A model generated the notes under the pieces. That model had not been told where the DNA came from. It searched no databases and saw nothing but the letters and a program-made list of their open reading frames with translations. Of a DNA stretch of 64,000 bases, positions 45,097 through 54,793 are shown piece by piece (the stretch's first letter is position 1; the number at the start of each line of letters is the position of its first letter). The stretch lies in contig NZ_LAHP01000016.1 of assembly GCF_000987765.1 (NCBI RefSeq), forward strand, positions 29,504 through 93,503, read 5' to 3'. This DNA is from Arsukibacterium sp. MJ3 (GTDB lineage Bacteria; Pseudomonadota; Gammaproteobacteria; Enterobacterales; Alteromonadaceae). The position numbers and the translations under genes are program-made.

Positions 45097-48000
45097 ATGT
45101 TTAATTTTAAATGGTTTTACCCATCACTGTTTAACCCAAAAGGCCTGCTCAGGCTAAGCGCACTGACTATAACGGTTAGTGTGTTAGCGGCGTGTGGCGG
45201 CGACTCAACCGCACCCGGCGAAGAGCTGTTAACTTGCAGTGTGCCGCAAATACCTAACGCCAGTGGCACCAGCTGTATTGATCCTCCGCCGATACAATGT
45301 AGAAAACCCTCCTTTCCCAGCGCAAATAATGAGTCTTGCATTATTGGTTATGACCCAAATGCTCCCACTCCGGTAGTTATGGCTGGAGAGAATCAGGCGG
45401 TGCTATTTTACAAGCGGCCCGATGGGAATTATACCGGCTGGCTGTTGCATACCTGGAACAACGAAAGCTGTGATGCTTATCAACAGTCTTCAGTGGCACC
45501 TTCATGGGAAAATGGTTTGGTTCACACCGCTGTGGATCAAAATTATGGTGCTTATTGGCTACTGAATTTAAAACCTGGTTATGCTGGAACCGAAGGTGCA
45601 TGCGGTAATTTTATTGTTCATAAAGGCGATGAAAAAGATTTAAGCCAGGGCGACTTAAAAATGCCGCTGACACAGCAGCAACCTGAAGGAGAACCTAATT
45701 TCTCTACGATGAACTGGACATTCTCCGGAACTGCCGATATTTATCAATACCCGGTAGTTTCACTTGGCGTGAACATTAGCGGCGCGGCTGCCCATTGGCT
45801 AGATACCAATACTTTTGTATGGAATTCAGTTTTTGCTGAAACAGCCAATGAGGTCAAACTTCACTACGCTGCTGATGCAAGTTTGGAAGTGGATTTCAGT
45901 GAACAAATTGTTGGTACGGCGGTAGAGCTAACCCCTGTCGCGCTAAGCGAAGCACAACAAACCCTGGTGCCGCATATGGCCAATGCTGCAGCTTTTAGCG
46001 TTGATTTTACTGCAGATGAAGCCAAAGCTATGGCGAAAAACCAGTTAGCGCTGGGGGCATTTAATAGCGACGGTGAATTAATAGCTGCCAGTTATGTTCA
46101 GGTAGCCAAGGTGCTGGACGATTTATACGCCAGTGGCGAAGAGAGCGCATTGGATGCCAACCTGGGCATTCAATACGAGGGCGGTAATATTACTGCTGCA
46201 GTGTGGGGCCCCACTGCCCGCAGCATGGCCTTAAAAGTGTATAACAGCGACAAAACCGTTGCGGCCAGCCACCCGATGAGCATGGACCCGCAAACCGGCG
46301 TTTGGTCCTACACCGGGGCACAAAGTGCATTAGACCGTAAATTCTACCGTTATGAAGTGACGGTATACCATCCGTTAACCCGGGCGATTGAAACCATTGA
46401 AAGCACCGATCCCTATTCACTCAGTGTGTCTACTAACGGCGCTTACAGCCAGTTTGTTAACCTGGCGGATGCCGATTTGGCGCCAGAGGGCTGGAGCGAG
46501 CGCACGGTGCCGGTGGTAACAACCCCGGAAGATATTGTTATTTACGAAGGCCATGTGCGCGACTTTAGCGTGCGCGATATGAGCACCACTGCGGCTAATC
46601 GTGGTAAGTATCTGGCGTTCACTGAAATGGAAGCCTTGCCCGTCCAGCATTTGAAAAAGCTGGCATACAACGGTTTAACCCATTTTCATGTGTTGCCGTT
46701 AAACGACCAGGCCAATATTGAAGAGCGTGCCAACCGCCGCATTAATTTAACTGACACCGTAGCGCAGCTATGTGCCTTAAATGCCACGGCCCCGGTCTGT
46801 GGTGTAGCAAGTGCCAGTGCCACGCTTATGTCCTTACTTGAAGGCTACCTGCCATACAGCGATGATGCGCAGGCACTGATTGAATCTATCCGGCGGATTG
46901 ACGCCTTTAACTGGGGCTACGACCCGCACCACTTTATTGCGGTAGAAGGCAGTTACGCCTCAAACCCTGAAGGCGAAGTACGAATTAAAGAAGTACGTGC
47001 CATGGTAAAAGCCTTGAATGACCTTGGCCTGCGGGTAGCACTGGACGTGGTGTACAACCACACTAGCAGCTCTGGCCTGTTTGCCAACTCGGTATTTGAT
47101 AAACTGGTGCCGGGTTATTACCACCGTTATAACGAAACCACCGGTACTGTCGAGCGCTCTACCTGTTGTGAAAATACCGCAACCGAGCACAAAATGTTCG
47201 ATAAGTTTATTAAAGATTCGTTAGTGATTTTAGCCCGTGACTTTGGCTTTAACGACTTCCGCTTCGACATTATGGGCCATCACCCGAAAGACAACCTGTT
47301 GGCCGCGCGGGAAGCGGTAAGAGCGGTTGACCCTAATACCTACTTTTATGGCGAGGGTTGGAATTTTGGTGAAGTGGCAGACAACCGCTTATTTACCCAG
47401 GCCAAGCAGCAAGATATGGCCGGCACCGAAGTGGGCAGCTTTAACGACCGGATGCGCGAGGGTGTGCGCAGTGCCGCTATTTTTAGTGGGGTGAATAACG
47501 ACGGTAACCTGGCCGAGCAGGATATTATCCGCATCAGCTTAGCGGGTACCTTAAAAGATTACGTGCTGAAGAACTATCGTGATATTACCGGCCCGGCTTC
47601 CAGTGCCAACTGGAATGGTCAGGCAGCGGGGTATGCTGAAGATCCAGCTGATATTATCAACTATGTCTCAAAACACGATAATGAAACGCTATGGGATATA
47701 CTGCAAAGCCGTTTGCCGCAAGCGTTCAGTGCGACAGAGCGGGTGCGGGCTCAGAATGTGTCTATTGCCATTCCATTAATGAGCCAGGGCATTCCATTTT
47801 TACAAATGGGTGGCGACTTCCTGCGCTCAAAATCGATGGACCGCGACAGCTATGATTCCGGCGATTGGTTTAACTATGTAGATTTCACCATGCAAACCAA
47901 CAACTGGGCCGTCGGTTTACCTAATGCTGAGAAAAATCGCGATAACTGGGACAGTATTGCCGCGTTATTCCTAAACCCAAATACCCAGGTTGGCAGCAAC

Positions 48001-49107
48001 GATATTATGTTTGCCTCTGATGTGTTTACCGAGTTTCTGGCCATTCGTAGCGCCAGCCCACTATTCCGTTTAACCACGGCGCAAGATGTAATGGACCGGC
48101 TGGGCTTTCATAATATTGGCAGTAATCAAACTCAGGGCGTAATTGTTATGTCAATTGACGACGGTATCGGCCTGGCTGACTTGGACCCAAGGCACGATGC
48201 CTTAGTGGTAATGATTAACGGTACCGCCCAGGAGCAAGCGCATGCTGTGCCTACCGCGGCGGGTTTCGACTTACACCCTATGCAGCAAGCGTCTGTAGAT
48301 GCCACAGTGGCAATGGCGAGCTTTACCGGCGGCACTGATGAGGGCACCTTTACCGTGCCAGCATATAGCATGGCGGTATTTGTTAAATCACAAATGGGTG
48401 AGCAAGGCACTGGTTTATCTGCCGATGCGACATCAGGCGCACCGGATATTCCACCGTATCAAGCCACCACTGTGTTTGTGCGCGGTGCTATGAATGGTTG
48501 GGGAGAAAGTGATGCCTTTAACTATGCCGGCGCAGGCATTTACAATGCTACCTTAAATATTAATGCTGGCAGCTACGAGTTTAAAGTGGCGTCTGCCGAT
48601 TGGTCTTCGGTTAACCTGGGCGCGGGCTCCGCCGGTAATCAGGTGGTAGTTGATACGCCTATTGTTATTGCACCCAGTAACGATAACCTGCGCATCGACA
48701 TTGCGACTAGCTCTGCTTACGTGTTTACCTTAAACGCGCTTAACCCGGCGGCGCCCACGCTGACCGTGCGCGAATATGTGCCTTACGGCGCCACCACCGT
48801 ATTTTTACGTGGCGGTATGAACGGCTGGGGCGAAGCCGATGCCTTTGAATATTTGGGTGCTAACTTGTACAGCGTGGATATTAGTATAACTGCCGGCAGC
48901 TACGAGTTTAAAGTAGCCTCCAGCGACTGGGCCACAGTAAATATGGGTGCAGGTGCCGCCGGTGGCACAGTAACAGAGGGCAGCCCACTGCAAATAGAAG
49001 CCAGCAACGACAACCTGAATATGAGCTTTGCCGAAAACGCAGTATATAAATTCCTGTTAGATGCCACGTTAACCGCAACGCCAGAGCTAACGGTTACCAA
49101 GCAATAA
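45097..49107 (+). CDS. Pullulanase-type GH13 lipoprotein with duplicated C-terminal domains
   Basis: Very large debranching enzyme of 1336 aa. Lipobox SVLAAC about residue 32. Order: a short cysteine-rich linker; a PUD-like carbohydrate-binding domain (VLFYKRPDGNYTGWLLHTWN); a CBM48-like region (LGIQYEGGNITAAVWGPTA); a GH13 catalytic domain with DVVYNHTSSSG, nucleophile D724 in FRFDIMGHH, acid/base E753 in YFYGEGWNFG and YVSKHDNETLWD; a C-terminal beta domain; then two tandem repeats of about 109 aa starting ATTVFVRGAMNGWGESDAF and ATTVFLRGGMNGWGEADAF. It hydrolyses alpha-1,6 bonds of pullulan, starch or glycogen by family. Probably surface-exposed, and in one unit with the receptor upstream. 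Confidence 0.93.
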   Translation: MFNFKWFYPSLFNPKGLLRLSALTITVSVLAACGGDSTAPGEELLTCSVPQIPNASGTSCIDPPPIQCRKPSFPSANNESCIIGYDPNAPTPVVMAGENQAVLFYKRPDGNYTGWLLHTWNNESCDAYQQSSVAPSWENGLVHTAVDQNYGAYWLLNLKPGYAGTEGACGNFIVHKGDEKDLSQGDLKMPLTQQQPEGEPNFSTMNWTFSGTADIYQYPVVSLGVNISGAAAHWLDTNTFVWNSVFAETANEVKLHYAADASLEVDFSEQIVGTAVELTPVALSEAQQTLVPHMANAAAFSVDFTADEAKAMAKNQLALGAFNSDGELIAASYVQVAKVLDDLYASGEESALDANLGIQYEGGNITAAVWGPTARSMALKVYNSDKTVAASHPMSMDPQTGVWSYTGAQSALDRKFYRYEVTVYHPLTRAIETIESTDPYSLSVSTNGAYSQFVNLADADLAPEGWSERTVPVVTTPEDIVIYEGHVRDFSVRDMSTTAANRGKYLAFTEMEALPVQHLKKLAYNGLTHFHVLPLNDQANIEERANRRINLTDTVAQLCALNATAPVCGVASASATLMSLLEGYLPYSDDAQALIESIRRIDAFNWGYDPHHFIAVEGSYASNPEGEVRIKEVRAMVKALNDLGLRVALDVVYNHTSSSGLFANSVFDKLVPGYYHRYNETTGTVERSTCCENTATEHKMFDKFIKDSLVILARDFGFNDFRFDIMGHHPKDNLLAAREAVRAVDPNTYFYGEGWNFGEVADNRLFTQAKQQDMAGTEVGSFNDRMREGVRSAAIFSGVNNDGNLAEQDIIRISLAGTLKDYVLKNYRDITGPASSANWNGQAAGYAEDPADIINYVSKHDNETLWDILQSRLPQAFSATERVRAQNVSIAIPLMSQGIPFLQMGGDFLRSKSMDRDSYDSGDWFNYVDFTMQTNNWAVGLPNAEKNRDNWDSIAALFLNPNTQVGSNDIMFASDVFTEFLAIRSASPLFRLTTAQDVMDRLGFHNIGSNQTQGVIVMSIDDGIGLADLDPRHDALVVMINGTAQEQAHAVPTAAGFDLHPMQQASVDATVAMASFTGGTDEGTFTVPAYSMAVFVKSQMGEQGTGLSADATSGAPDIPPYQATTVFVRGAMNGWGESDAFNYAGAGIYNATLNINAGSYEFKVASADWSSVNLGAGSAGNQVVVDTPIVIAPSNDNLRIDIATSSAYVFTLNALNPAAPTLTVREYVPYGATTVFLRGGMNGWGEADAFEYLGANLYSVDISITAGSYEFKVASSDWATVNMGAGAAGGTVTEGSPLQIEASNDNLNMSFAENAVYKFLLDATLTATPELTVTKQ
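48454..49104 (+). repeat. Two tandem beta domains at the pullulanase C-terminus
   Basis: Direct repeat at protein level with a period of about 327 bases. Both copies share TTVFxRGxMNGWGExDAF, then AGSYEFKVAS and SNDNL. They look like small starch-binding or E-set-type domains. The second copy ends the protein. Confidence 0.8.
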
Positions 49108-49123
49108 GGTGGTAATAAAATGG

Positions 49124-49154
49124 AAAAAGCTGCAGCCAGTCTGCAGCTTTTTTT
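49124..49154. terminator. Terminator after the pullulanase gene
   Basis: Arms AAAAAGCTGCAG and CTGCAGCTTTTT with a 5-base loop and a T run. It can also serve the convergent SGNH gene ending at 49182. Confidence 0.88.
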
Positions 49155-49181
49155 ATGGCAGCGACAAAGACTAAGCCGGTG

Positions 49182-50942
49182 TTATTCTATCGGGGTTGTT
49201 AGGGTACTTAGTAGCTGCTGCGCCTGTTGCCTTGTTGCCTGCTGCGCCTCAGTCACCGGAGCCGGGGTTAATATAGCCCGCTGCAAATAGCCCTTCGCTT
49301 CGGCTTTACGGCCAGCTTTTAGTAATATTTGCGCAGCTTGCATATTGGCATTAGCGTCATGGGGTAAGGCATCTGCCATAATTTTTAAGGTTTTTAATAG
49401 CATATCGCCATCACCCTGCTGATGATAAACCTGTGCATTGCGGTTTTGCAGGCTAAGCCAGTCTAGTTTTCCTTCGACATACGCCTGGCCCCATTGCTGC
49501 TGCAAGGTTTCTGCTACAGGAAACTGCACCGGCTTTGGCGAATGGCTAAACGGGTAGTCGGCTTTTAGCTGTAAAATACGTAAATAGCCGGCATGTTCTT
49601 CCGCTGGCGTAATGGGGCGTTCTTGCCAGGCAACGCTTGCCGGTACAATATTGGCTGCTACCGCCTGTCGCCAACTCCCCAATGCCTGGTTGCGGGCCAG
49701 TGCATTATAAAAACTGTCGGCCAGTAAAAAATAGCCTTGTACGTTGGGGTGAACATGCTCCAGCAATAAGCTGTTACCAACAATGCCGGCAGGTGAATTA
49801 GCTATAAAGGCCGCTTCAGTATCTACCACTGTCGCGTTATAACGCTTGGCCAGTTGGCGAATATGCTGGTTAATAGCCTCTGGCGCCCGAAAGCGCAGTA
49901 AGTCGTGCTCTTTAGCTAACATAAAATGCTGTTTTGCTGGCACTGCCATACCTCGGTGCTGGTATTGCTGGCCTAGCTGATAATGAAAGGCGGCTGAGTT
50001 GGCCGTTTCTGCCTGGCTAGTAAGTGCGGCCAGCAAGGTTAACTCGGCGGCTGACACTGCGGCTTCGGTTGTTGCAGCCAGTTGAGCCAGCGGCTTTAGC
50101 GCCTGCGCGGGGATGGGTTTACTGTTAAAAGGCGGCTGGTCGGCTAAATTACTGACCAGCGTGCTGATATACACCGGAATGCCAGCGTGTTGATACTTTG
50201 CCAGTAAGCGGCTGATGTTAGATTGAAACTGCGCCAGCCCAGCCTGATACTGGGCCGAGCCAAGGGCAATATCTTTGTCCCGTGCAACCCGCGCCATAAA
50301 GGTGCGGCTGCTTTCATCGGTTGCTTGTGGCGCCGGACTAAGTTGCTGATACAGTTGCTCCAGTACCTGAAAGCTGTGTAATTGACGTAAGCGGATCATT
50401 AGCCTGGTCACTGCTGGGCTTTGCCCGGCAATATAATTTGAACCTACCCCCAGTAAGCCTAAATACTCATTGTGACCAGCGTAAATAAGCACGGCAGCAG
50501 GTTTAACGGCAATAATGTCATCGGCTAAATCTAGCAGGGTGTAGCTGTTTACTGCCGCTAAGGCAGTATTTAACACCTCTACCCGCTGCGTGGGAAAGGT
50601 GCGGCTTAAGCGTTGCTCCAGCATCGCCGCCAGTGAGGCGCCTGCGCCATAAGGGTAACCGGCGGCACTGGAACCACCTTGCACTACCAGCCGGATGCCG
50701 TTTTCGGGTTTATTAACCAGCAAAAAGCCGGGCTCCATTTTCACCGTTGGCAGCGCGGTATTATTGGCAAAATAGCGTTTTACAAGGTCGGTTTCGGTTA
50801 CCCAATATGCCGGGTTAGCCGGGTTAGGTTTAAGCAATGGCCAGTGTTGGCCTGTGCCGCTAAGCCTTAAGGCTAGCTCCACCAGCAGCAATAGCAGTAG
50901 CGGTAATGCCAGGGCAATAGCCCTGAAAAGCCAAATTCGCAT
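49182..50942 (-). CDS. Membrane-anchored SGNH-hydrolase-like protein with TPR tail (second paralogue)
   Basis: Protein of 586 aa. An N-terminal transmembrane segment (AIALALPLLLLLLVELALRL) is followed by an SGNH-like fold: nucleophile-type motif VVQGGSSAAGYPYG, oxyanion/asparagine block YAGHNEYLG, and LLEHVHPNVQGYFLLAD, where ExxHPN replaces the usual DxxH. C-terminal TPR-like helices (DANANMQAAQILLKAGRKAEAKGYLQRA) end the chain. It lies four bases after its paralogue in an operon and opposite the carbamoyltransferase cluster. Possible roles are O-acetyl transfer or hydrolysis on a glycan; none is proven. Confidence 0.78.
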   Translation of the reverse strand: MRIWLFRAIALALPLLLLLLVELALRLSGTGQHWPLLKPNPANPAYWVTETDLVKRYFANNTALPTVKMEPGFLLVNKPENGIRLVVQGGSSAAGYPYGAGASLAAMLEQRLSRTFPTQRVEVLNTALAAVNSYTLLDLADDIIAVKPAAVLIYAGHNEYLGLLGVGSNYIAGQSPAVTRLMIRLRQLHSFQVLEQLYQQLSPAPQATDESSRTFMARVARDKDIALGSAQYQAGLAQFQSNISRLLAKYQHAGIPVYISTLVSNLADQPPFNSKPIPAQALKPLAQLAATTEAAVSAAELTLLAALTSQAETANSAAFHYQLGQQYQHRGMAVPAKQHFMLAKEHDLLRFRAPEAINQHIRQLAKRYNATVVDTEAAFIANSPAGIVGNSLLLEHVHPNVQGYFLLADSFYNALARNQALGSWRQAVAANIVPASVAWQERPITPAEEHAGYLRILQLKADYPFSHSPKPVQFPVAETLQQQWGQAYVEGKLDWLSLQNRNAQVYHQQGDGDMLLKTLKIMADALPHDANANMQAAQILLKAGRKAEAKGYLQRAILTPAPVTEAQQATRQQAQQLLSTLTTPIE

Positions 50943-50946
50943 TAGG

Positions 50947-52758
50947 TTAGCCTCCTGCTGCTAATTGTTGCTGTAATTGCCGCTGCTGACGCAGTGCAAT
51001 CGGGTGCTGTGGCTCAAGTGACAAAATGTGCTCTACTTCGCTAAGGGCCCGGCTACGTTGTTGCTGATAATAATAACTGCGCGCCAGCATTAAGCGGTAG
51101 TCGATATTCTCTGGTGCGCTGGCCACGGCTTTACGCTGATAATAGGCTGCCAGCGGCACGTCCTGGCTGTCGAAATACAGTTGGCCGGCCACAAAAGCTA
51201 AGTGGTGCTCGTGTGGCAGTGCATCGGCCAATAGCCCGGCCACTTTAGCCGCATCGCCAATGCGGCCCTGCTGTTGATACAGTGTCACTACCCGTTGGCT
51301 GGCTTCAAGCCAACTTAGGCCGTTACTGCGCTCGCGCGCCAGTTCGTTAAACGGGTTAGTGCTGCTGGCAAAGCTTACCGGCTGTGGTGTTGATACAAAC
51401 GGATAGTCGGCTGTCAGCTGGCGCACTTTAAAGTCTGCCAGTGCCAGATCCACTTCTGTCAATGGTATATCGGCCAGCGCTTGCTGTAGGTTGCTGGCTG
51501 GTAAAGTCAAGCCGAGTTGCTGTTGTACCAGCGGCAAAAATGCTTCGGCTATCCAAAAGTAACCGCGCTGGTTCGGGTGTAAGTGTTCCAGGATGAGCTC
51601 GTTGCCAATGATCTGCTGTGGGCTGTATTGACGCAGTAGCGCTTCGGCATCAACCAATGGTAGCTTAAAGGCGGTGCTCAGTTCGCGAATACTCTGGTTA
51701 ATGGCAAGTGGCGCCCGAAAGCGCAGTAAGTCGTGCTCGCGGGCTAATTGGTAATGCTGTAGCGCCAGTGCAGCGTGCGTTGTTTGCCGGTATAGCGTGG
51801 CTAACTGATAGTGCCAACTGGCAACATCCGGCTGCCTTGCTAACGCCTGCTGCAGTTGTTGCTGATTAGCATTATTAATGGCGGGCGCGGTTGAAACAAA
51901 CGGTGGCTGATCGGCTTCATTACTGGCAACCGTGCTTAGTAGTACCGGAATGCCGGCGGCCTGATAACGTTGCAGCATGTCGCGCATGTTGGCATTAAAC
52001 TGCTGAATACCGGCATTAAATAACGCGCTGTCTAGGCTAATTTCTGTTTGGCGGGCAATATTTGCCATTAAAGTGCGGTTTTGCTCGGGTAGCGCTGGGG
52101 TATTAAACTGGGCGGCTATGCGTTGCAGTACCTGAAATAACGCTAATTTTCGTAGCGTTAAATAGCATAACTTACTGCTATGGCTGTATTGCCCGGCAAA
52201 GGCAGAACCTACTCCCATTACCCCTAAAAACTCATTATGGCCGGCATATACCAGCAGTAAATCAGGTTTAAGGGCAATAATTTCCTGGCTAAAATCGAGC
52301 AGGCTATAAGAATTAATGGCGGCCATCGCCAGGTTAATTACTTCAATATTTTGCTCGGGGTACAGCCGTTTTAAACGCTGCTGTAGCATAGCTGCGGGTG
52401 CGCCCCAGCGCCCATAAGGAAAGCCTGCGGCGCTAGAGCCACCAATAAAAATAAGCCGTTTTTGGCCGCTGGCTTTGTTGGCGCGAAAATACTGGGTATC
52501 GGGGCTAACGGCAGGGGCTAAGCCGGGTGCGTTAAAGTAGCGGTTAATAAGGTGCGGGTTAGGCTGCAAATAGCCTGGCATGCCTGTTACCGGCACGGTT
52601 AAAGGGTAAGGTTGATACCAGCGAGTTTGGCGCAGCAGCAGCTCTGCCAATAGCAGTAATAATAACGGTATTACCAAGGCAATAAGGTAGAACAGCGCTT
52701 TTTTGCCAGTGCTGGTTTTTGAGTGTGGTGTGCGTGCAGCAGCAGATGAGTTGGGCAT
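50947..52758 (-). CDS. Membrane-anchored SGNH-hydrolase-like protein with TPR tail (first paralogue)
   Basis: Protein of 603 aa with the same architecture as its downstream neighbour: membrane segment (YLIALVIPLLLLLLAELLLR), IFIGGSSAAGFPYG, YAGHNEFLGVMGVGS, LILEHLHPNQRGYFWIAEAF, then TPR-like repeats to the end (ALSEVEHILSLEPQHPIALRQQ). The two genes are clear tandem duplicates with the same motifs. They diverge from the carbamoyltransferase gene across a 148-base promoter region. Co-occurrence of such SGNH proteins with carbamoyltransferase, SxtJ-like and DUF5989 genes is a pattern I recall from other bacteria. Confidence 0.78.
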   Translation of the reverse strand: MPNSSAAARTPHSKTSTGKKALFYLIALVIPLLLLLLAELLLRQTRWYQPYPLTVPVTGMPGYLQPNPHLINRYFNAPGLAPAVSPDTQYFRANKASGQKRLIFIGGSSAAGFPYGRWGAPAAMLQQRLKRLYPEQNIEVINLAMAAINSYSLLDFSQEIIALKPDLLLVYAGHNEFLGVMGVGSAFAGQYSHSSKLCYLTLRKLALFQVLQRIAAQFNTPALPEQNRTLMANIARQTEISLDSALFNAGIQQFNANMRDMLQRYQAAGIPVLLSTVASNEADQPPFVSTAPAINNANQQQLQQALARQPDVASWHYQLATLYRQTTHAALALQHYQLAREHDLLRFRAPLAINQSIRELSTAFKLPLVDAEALLRQYSPQQIIGNELILEHLHPNQRGYFWIAEAFLPLVQQQLGLTLPASNLQQALADIPLTEVDLALADFKVRQLTADYPFVSTPQPVSFASSTNPFNELARERSNGLSWLEASQRVVTLYQQQGRIGDAAKVAGLLADALPHEHHLAFVAGQLYFDSQDVPLAAYYQRKAVASAPENIDYRLMLARSYYYQQQRSRALSEVEHILSLEPQHPIALRQQRQLQQQLAAGG

Positions 52759-52803
52759 CGGGCTTTACAAAACAGACTGAATAAAACGACGTTAACCTAT
52801 GTT

Positions 52804-52831
52804 AAATGCGCCAGCAAGTTTTGGCGCATTT
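52804..52831. promoter_or_regulatory. Inverted repeat in the SGNH/carbamoyltransferase divergent promoter
   Basis: Ten-base arms AAATGCGCCA and TGGCGCATTT with an 8-base spacer, followed shortly by a CTACCGGTAG palindrome at 52835-52844. Both lie in the 148-base divergent promoter region and may be operators or a hairpin in the leader. Confidence 0.4.
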
Positions 52832-52906
52832 GAACTACCGGTAGAACTGAATTAAGGTTACTTTAGTTACGTATTCAGTTATTAAGGGCAGCAACCGAGC
52901 CAGCTT

Positions 52907-54745
52907 ATGCGTTATATTCTTGGTATTTCCTGTTTTTATCACGACAGTGCGGCGTGTTTACTAGCCGATGGTGTTATTGTCGCTGCTGCGCAGCAAGAGC
53001 GCTTTAGCCGGCTAAAACACGATGCCGCGTTCCCGGCAGATGCCATTGGCTATTGTCTGGCCGAGGCGGGCATTAGTGTTACTGAGCTTAGTGCCGTGGT
53101 GTTTTATGACAAACCGCTGCTAAAGTTTGAGCGGTTACTGGAAACCTATTTGGCCCATGTACCGCGCGGTTTTCGCTCTTTTCTGGCGGCGATGCCGGTA
53201 TGGCTGAAAGAAAAACTGTATTTAAAAACCGTGCTGCGCCGTGAACTGCGTGCTTTAGCTGGCTTAAGCAGCAACACAACGCTACCGCAGCTGCTGTTTA
53301 GCCAGCATCATCAGGCGCATGCTGCCTCGGCGTTTTACCCCAGCCCGTATCAGGAAGCCGCGGTAATTTGCCTCGACGGTGTGGGTGAATGGGCTACCTC
53401 TACTATCTGGCATGGCAAAGGTAATACCCTAACGCCGCTGTTTGAGCTGCAGTTTCCGCATTCACTTGGCTTGTTATATTCAGCATTTACTTATTATTGT
53501 GGTTTTAAGGTTAATTCTGGTGAATATAAGCTGATGGGGCTGGCACCTTATGGCGAGCCGCGCTTTGTTGAGACTATTTACCGTCAGCTGATTACCGTGA
53601 AAGCCGATGGCAGCTTTGCCCTGAATATGGAGTATTTTGATTATCCGGTGGGGTCGTGCATGACCAGCCGCAAGTTTACCCGGTTATTTGGCGCTCCACC
53701 GCTTAGCCCCGATGCCACTCCCAGTCAATTATATTTAGATATAGCCTGCTCGGTGCAGCAGGTTACCGAAGACATTGTACTAAAAATTGCTCAGCATGCT
53801 CAACGACTGACCGGTACCACCAAGGTGTGTTTAGCCGGTGGGGTGGCGCTAAATTGTGTGGCGAATGGCCGCTTGCTGCGCGAAGGCCCTTTTACTGACA
53901 TTTGGGTGCAGCCGGCAGCCGGTGATGCGGGTGGTGCGTTAGGTGCGGCAATGCTGGCCTGGCATCAGTATTACCAGCAGCCTAGGGCCGCCAATGAGCA
54001 GCAGGACCAAATGCAAGGCAGCTTTTTGGGGCCGGCGTATAGCGAGGCAGCCATAAAGCAGTTGTTAGACAGTCAGCAAATACCGTATCAGCAGCTTACT
54101 GACGACATGCTGTTTCACAGCACGGCCGGCCTGTTGGCAGCAGGGCAGGTGGTGGGCTGGTTTCAGGGGCGAATGGAGTTTGGCCCCAGGGCGCTGGGTA
54201 ACCGCTCTATTCTGGGGGATGCCAGAAGCGCCACTATGCAGCGCCTTCTTAATGTAAAAATTAAACAGCGTGAGTCATTCCGGCCTTTTGCGCCAGCGGT
54301 GTTGGCCGAACGTGCCAGTGAGTACTTTGATATTAGCTGCGCCAGCCCGTATATGTTACTGGTAGCAAAAGTAAACCCGAAGCTGTGTATTAGCCAGCCG
54401 CCAGTCGTGCACGGTTTAGCCCAGTTGGCGCAGCAACGCTCTAGCCTGCCGGCCATTACCCATATTGACTATACCGCCCGGGTGCAAACGGTTAGCCAGC
54501 AAACTAACCCGGTGTTTTATCATTTACTGCAAACCTTTAACGAGCTAACCGCCACGCCGTTGTTAATTAATACCTCGTTTAATGTGCGCGGCGAGCCACC
54601 GGTGTGTAGCCCGGCTGATGCCTTGCAGGGCTTTCTGGCCACCGACATGGATTACTTGGTAATGGGTAATTGTTTACTGAGCAAAGCAGAGCAGGCTGCA
54701 GCAAAGCTTACCGCGGCCAGGCAGCGCAGCTTTGCCGCAGATTAA
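52907..54745 (+). CDS. NodU/CmcH-type carbamoyltransferase
   Basis: Enzyme of 612 aa that moves a carbamoyl group from carbamoyl phosphate, via carbamoyl adenylate, to a hydroxyl group. The N-terminal ASKHA-like domain starts YILGISCFYHDSAACLLADG; metal-binding HHQAHAASAFYPSP and AVICLDGVGEWATS follow; the C-terminal YrdC-like domain has GRMEFGPRALGNRSILGDAR and TSFNVRGEPPVCSPADA. Members modify Nod factors, antibiotics and saxitoxin. The acceptor here is unknown. Two small membrane protein genes follow directly, and two SGNH proteins face it. Confidence 0.92.
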   Translation: MRYILGISCFYHDSAACLLADGVIVAAAQQERFSRLKHDAAFPADAIGYCLAEAGISVTELSAVVFYDKPLLKFERLLETYLAHVPRGFRSFLAAMPVWLKEKLYLKTVLRRELRALAGLSSNTTLPQLLFSQHHQAHAASAFYPSPYQEAAVICLDGVGEWATSTIWHGKGNTLTPLFELQFPHSLGLLYSAFTYYCGFKVNSGEYKLMGLAPYGEPRFVETIYRQLITVKADGSFALNMEYFDYPVGSCMTSRKFTRLFGAPPLSPDATPSQLYLDIACSVQQVTEDIVLKIAQHAQRLTGTTKVCLAGGVALNCVANGRLLREGPFTDIWVQPAAGDAGGALGAAMLAWHQYYQQPRAANEQQDQMQGSFLGPAYSEAAIKQLLDSQQIPYQQLTDDMLFHSTAGLLAAGQVVGWFQGRMEFGPRALGNRSILGDARSATMQRLLNVKIKQRESFRPFAPAVLAERASEYFDISCASPYMLLVAKVNPKLCISQPPVVHGLAQLAQQRSSLPAITHIDYTARVQTVSQQTNPVFYHLLQTFNELTATPLLINTSFNVRGEPPVCSPADALQGFLATDMDYLVMGNCLLSKAEQAAAKLTAARQRSFAAD

Positions 54746-54793
54746 GCCGATACCTTTATTAAGTCTATTTTTAGCAGGAGCGTTAAGCACAGT

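Noticed and set aside
52866..52880. Possible fifth alpha-glucan operator before the carbamoyltransferase gene
   Set aside because: It contains TTACGTATTCA, but the left half does not mirror the right half, so it fails as a palindrome.
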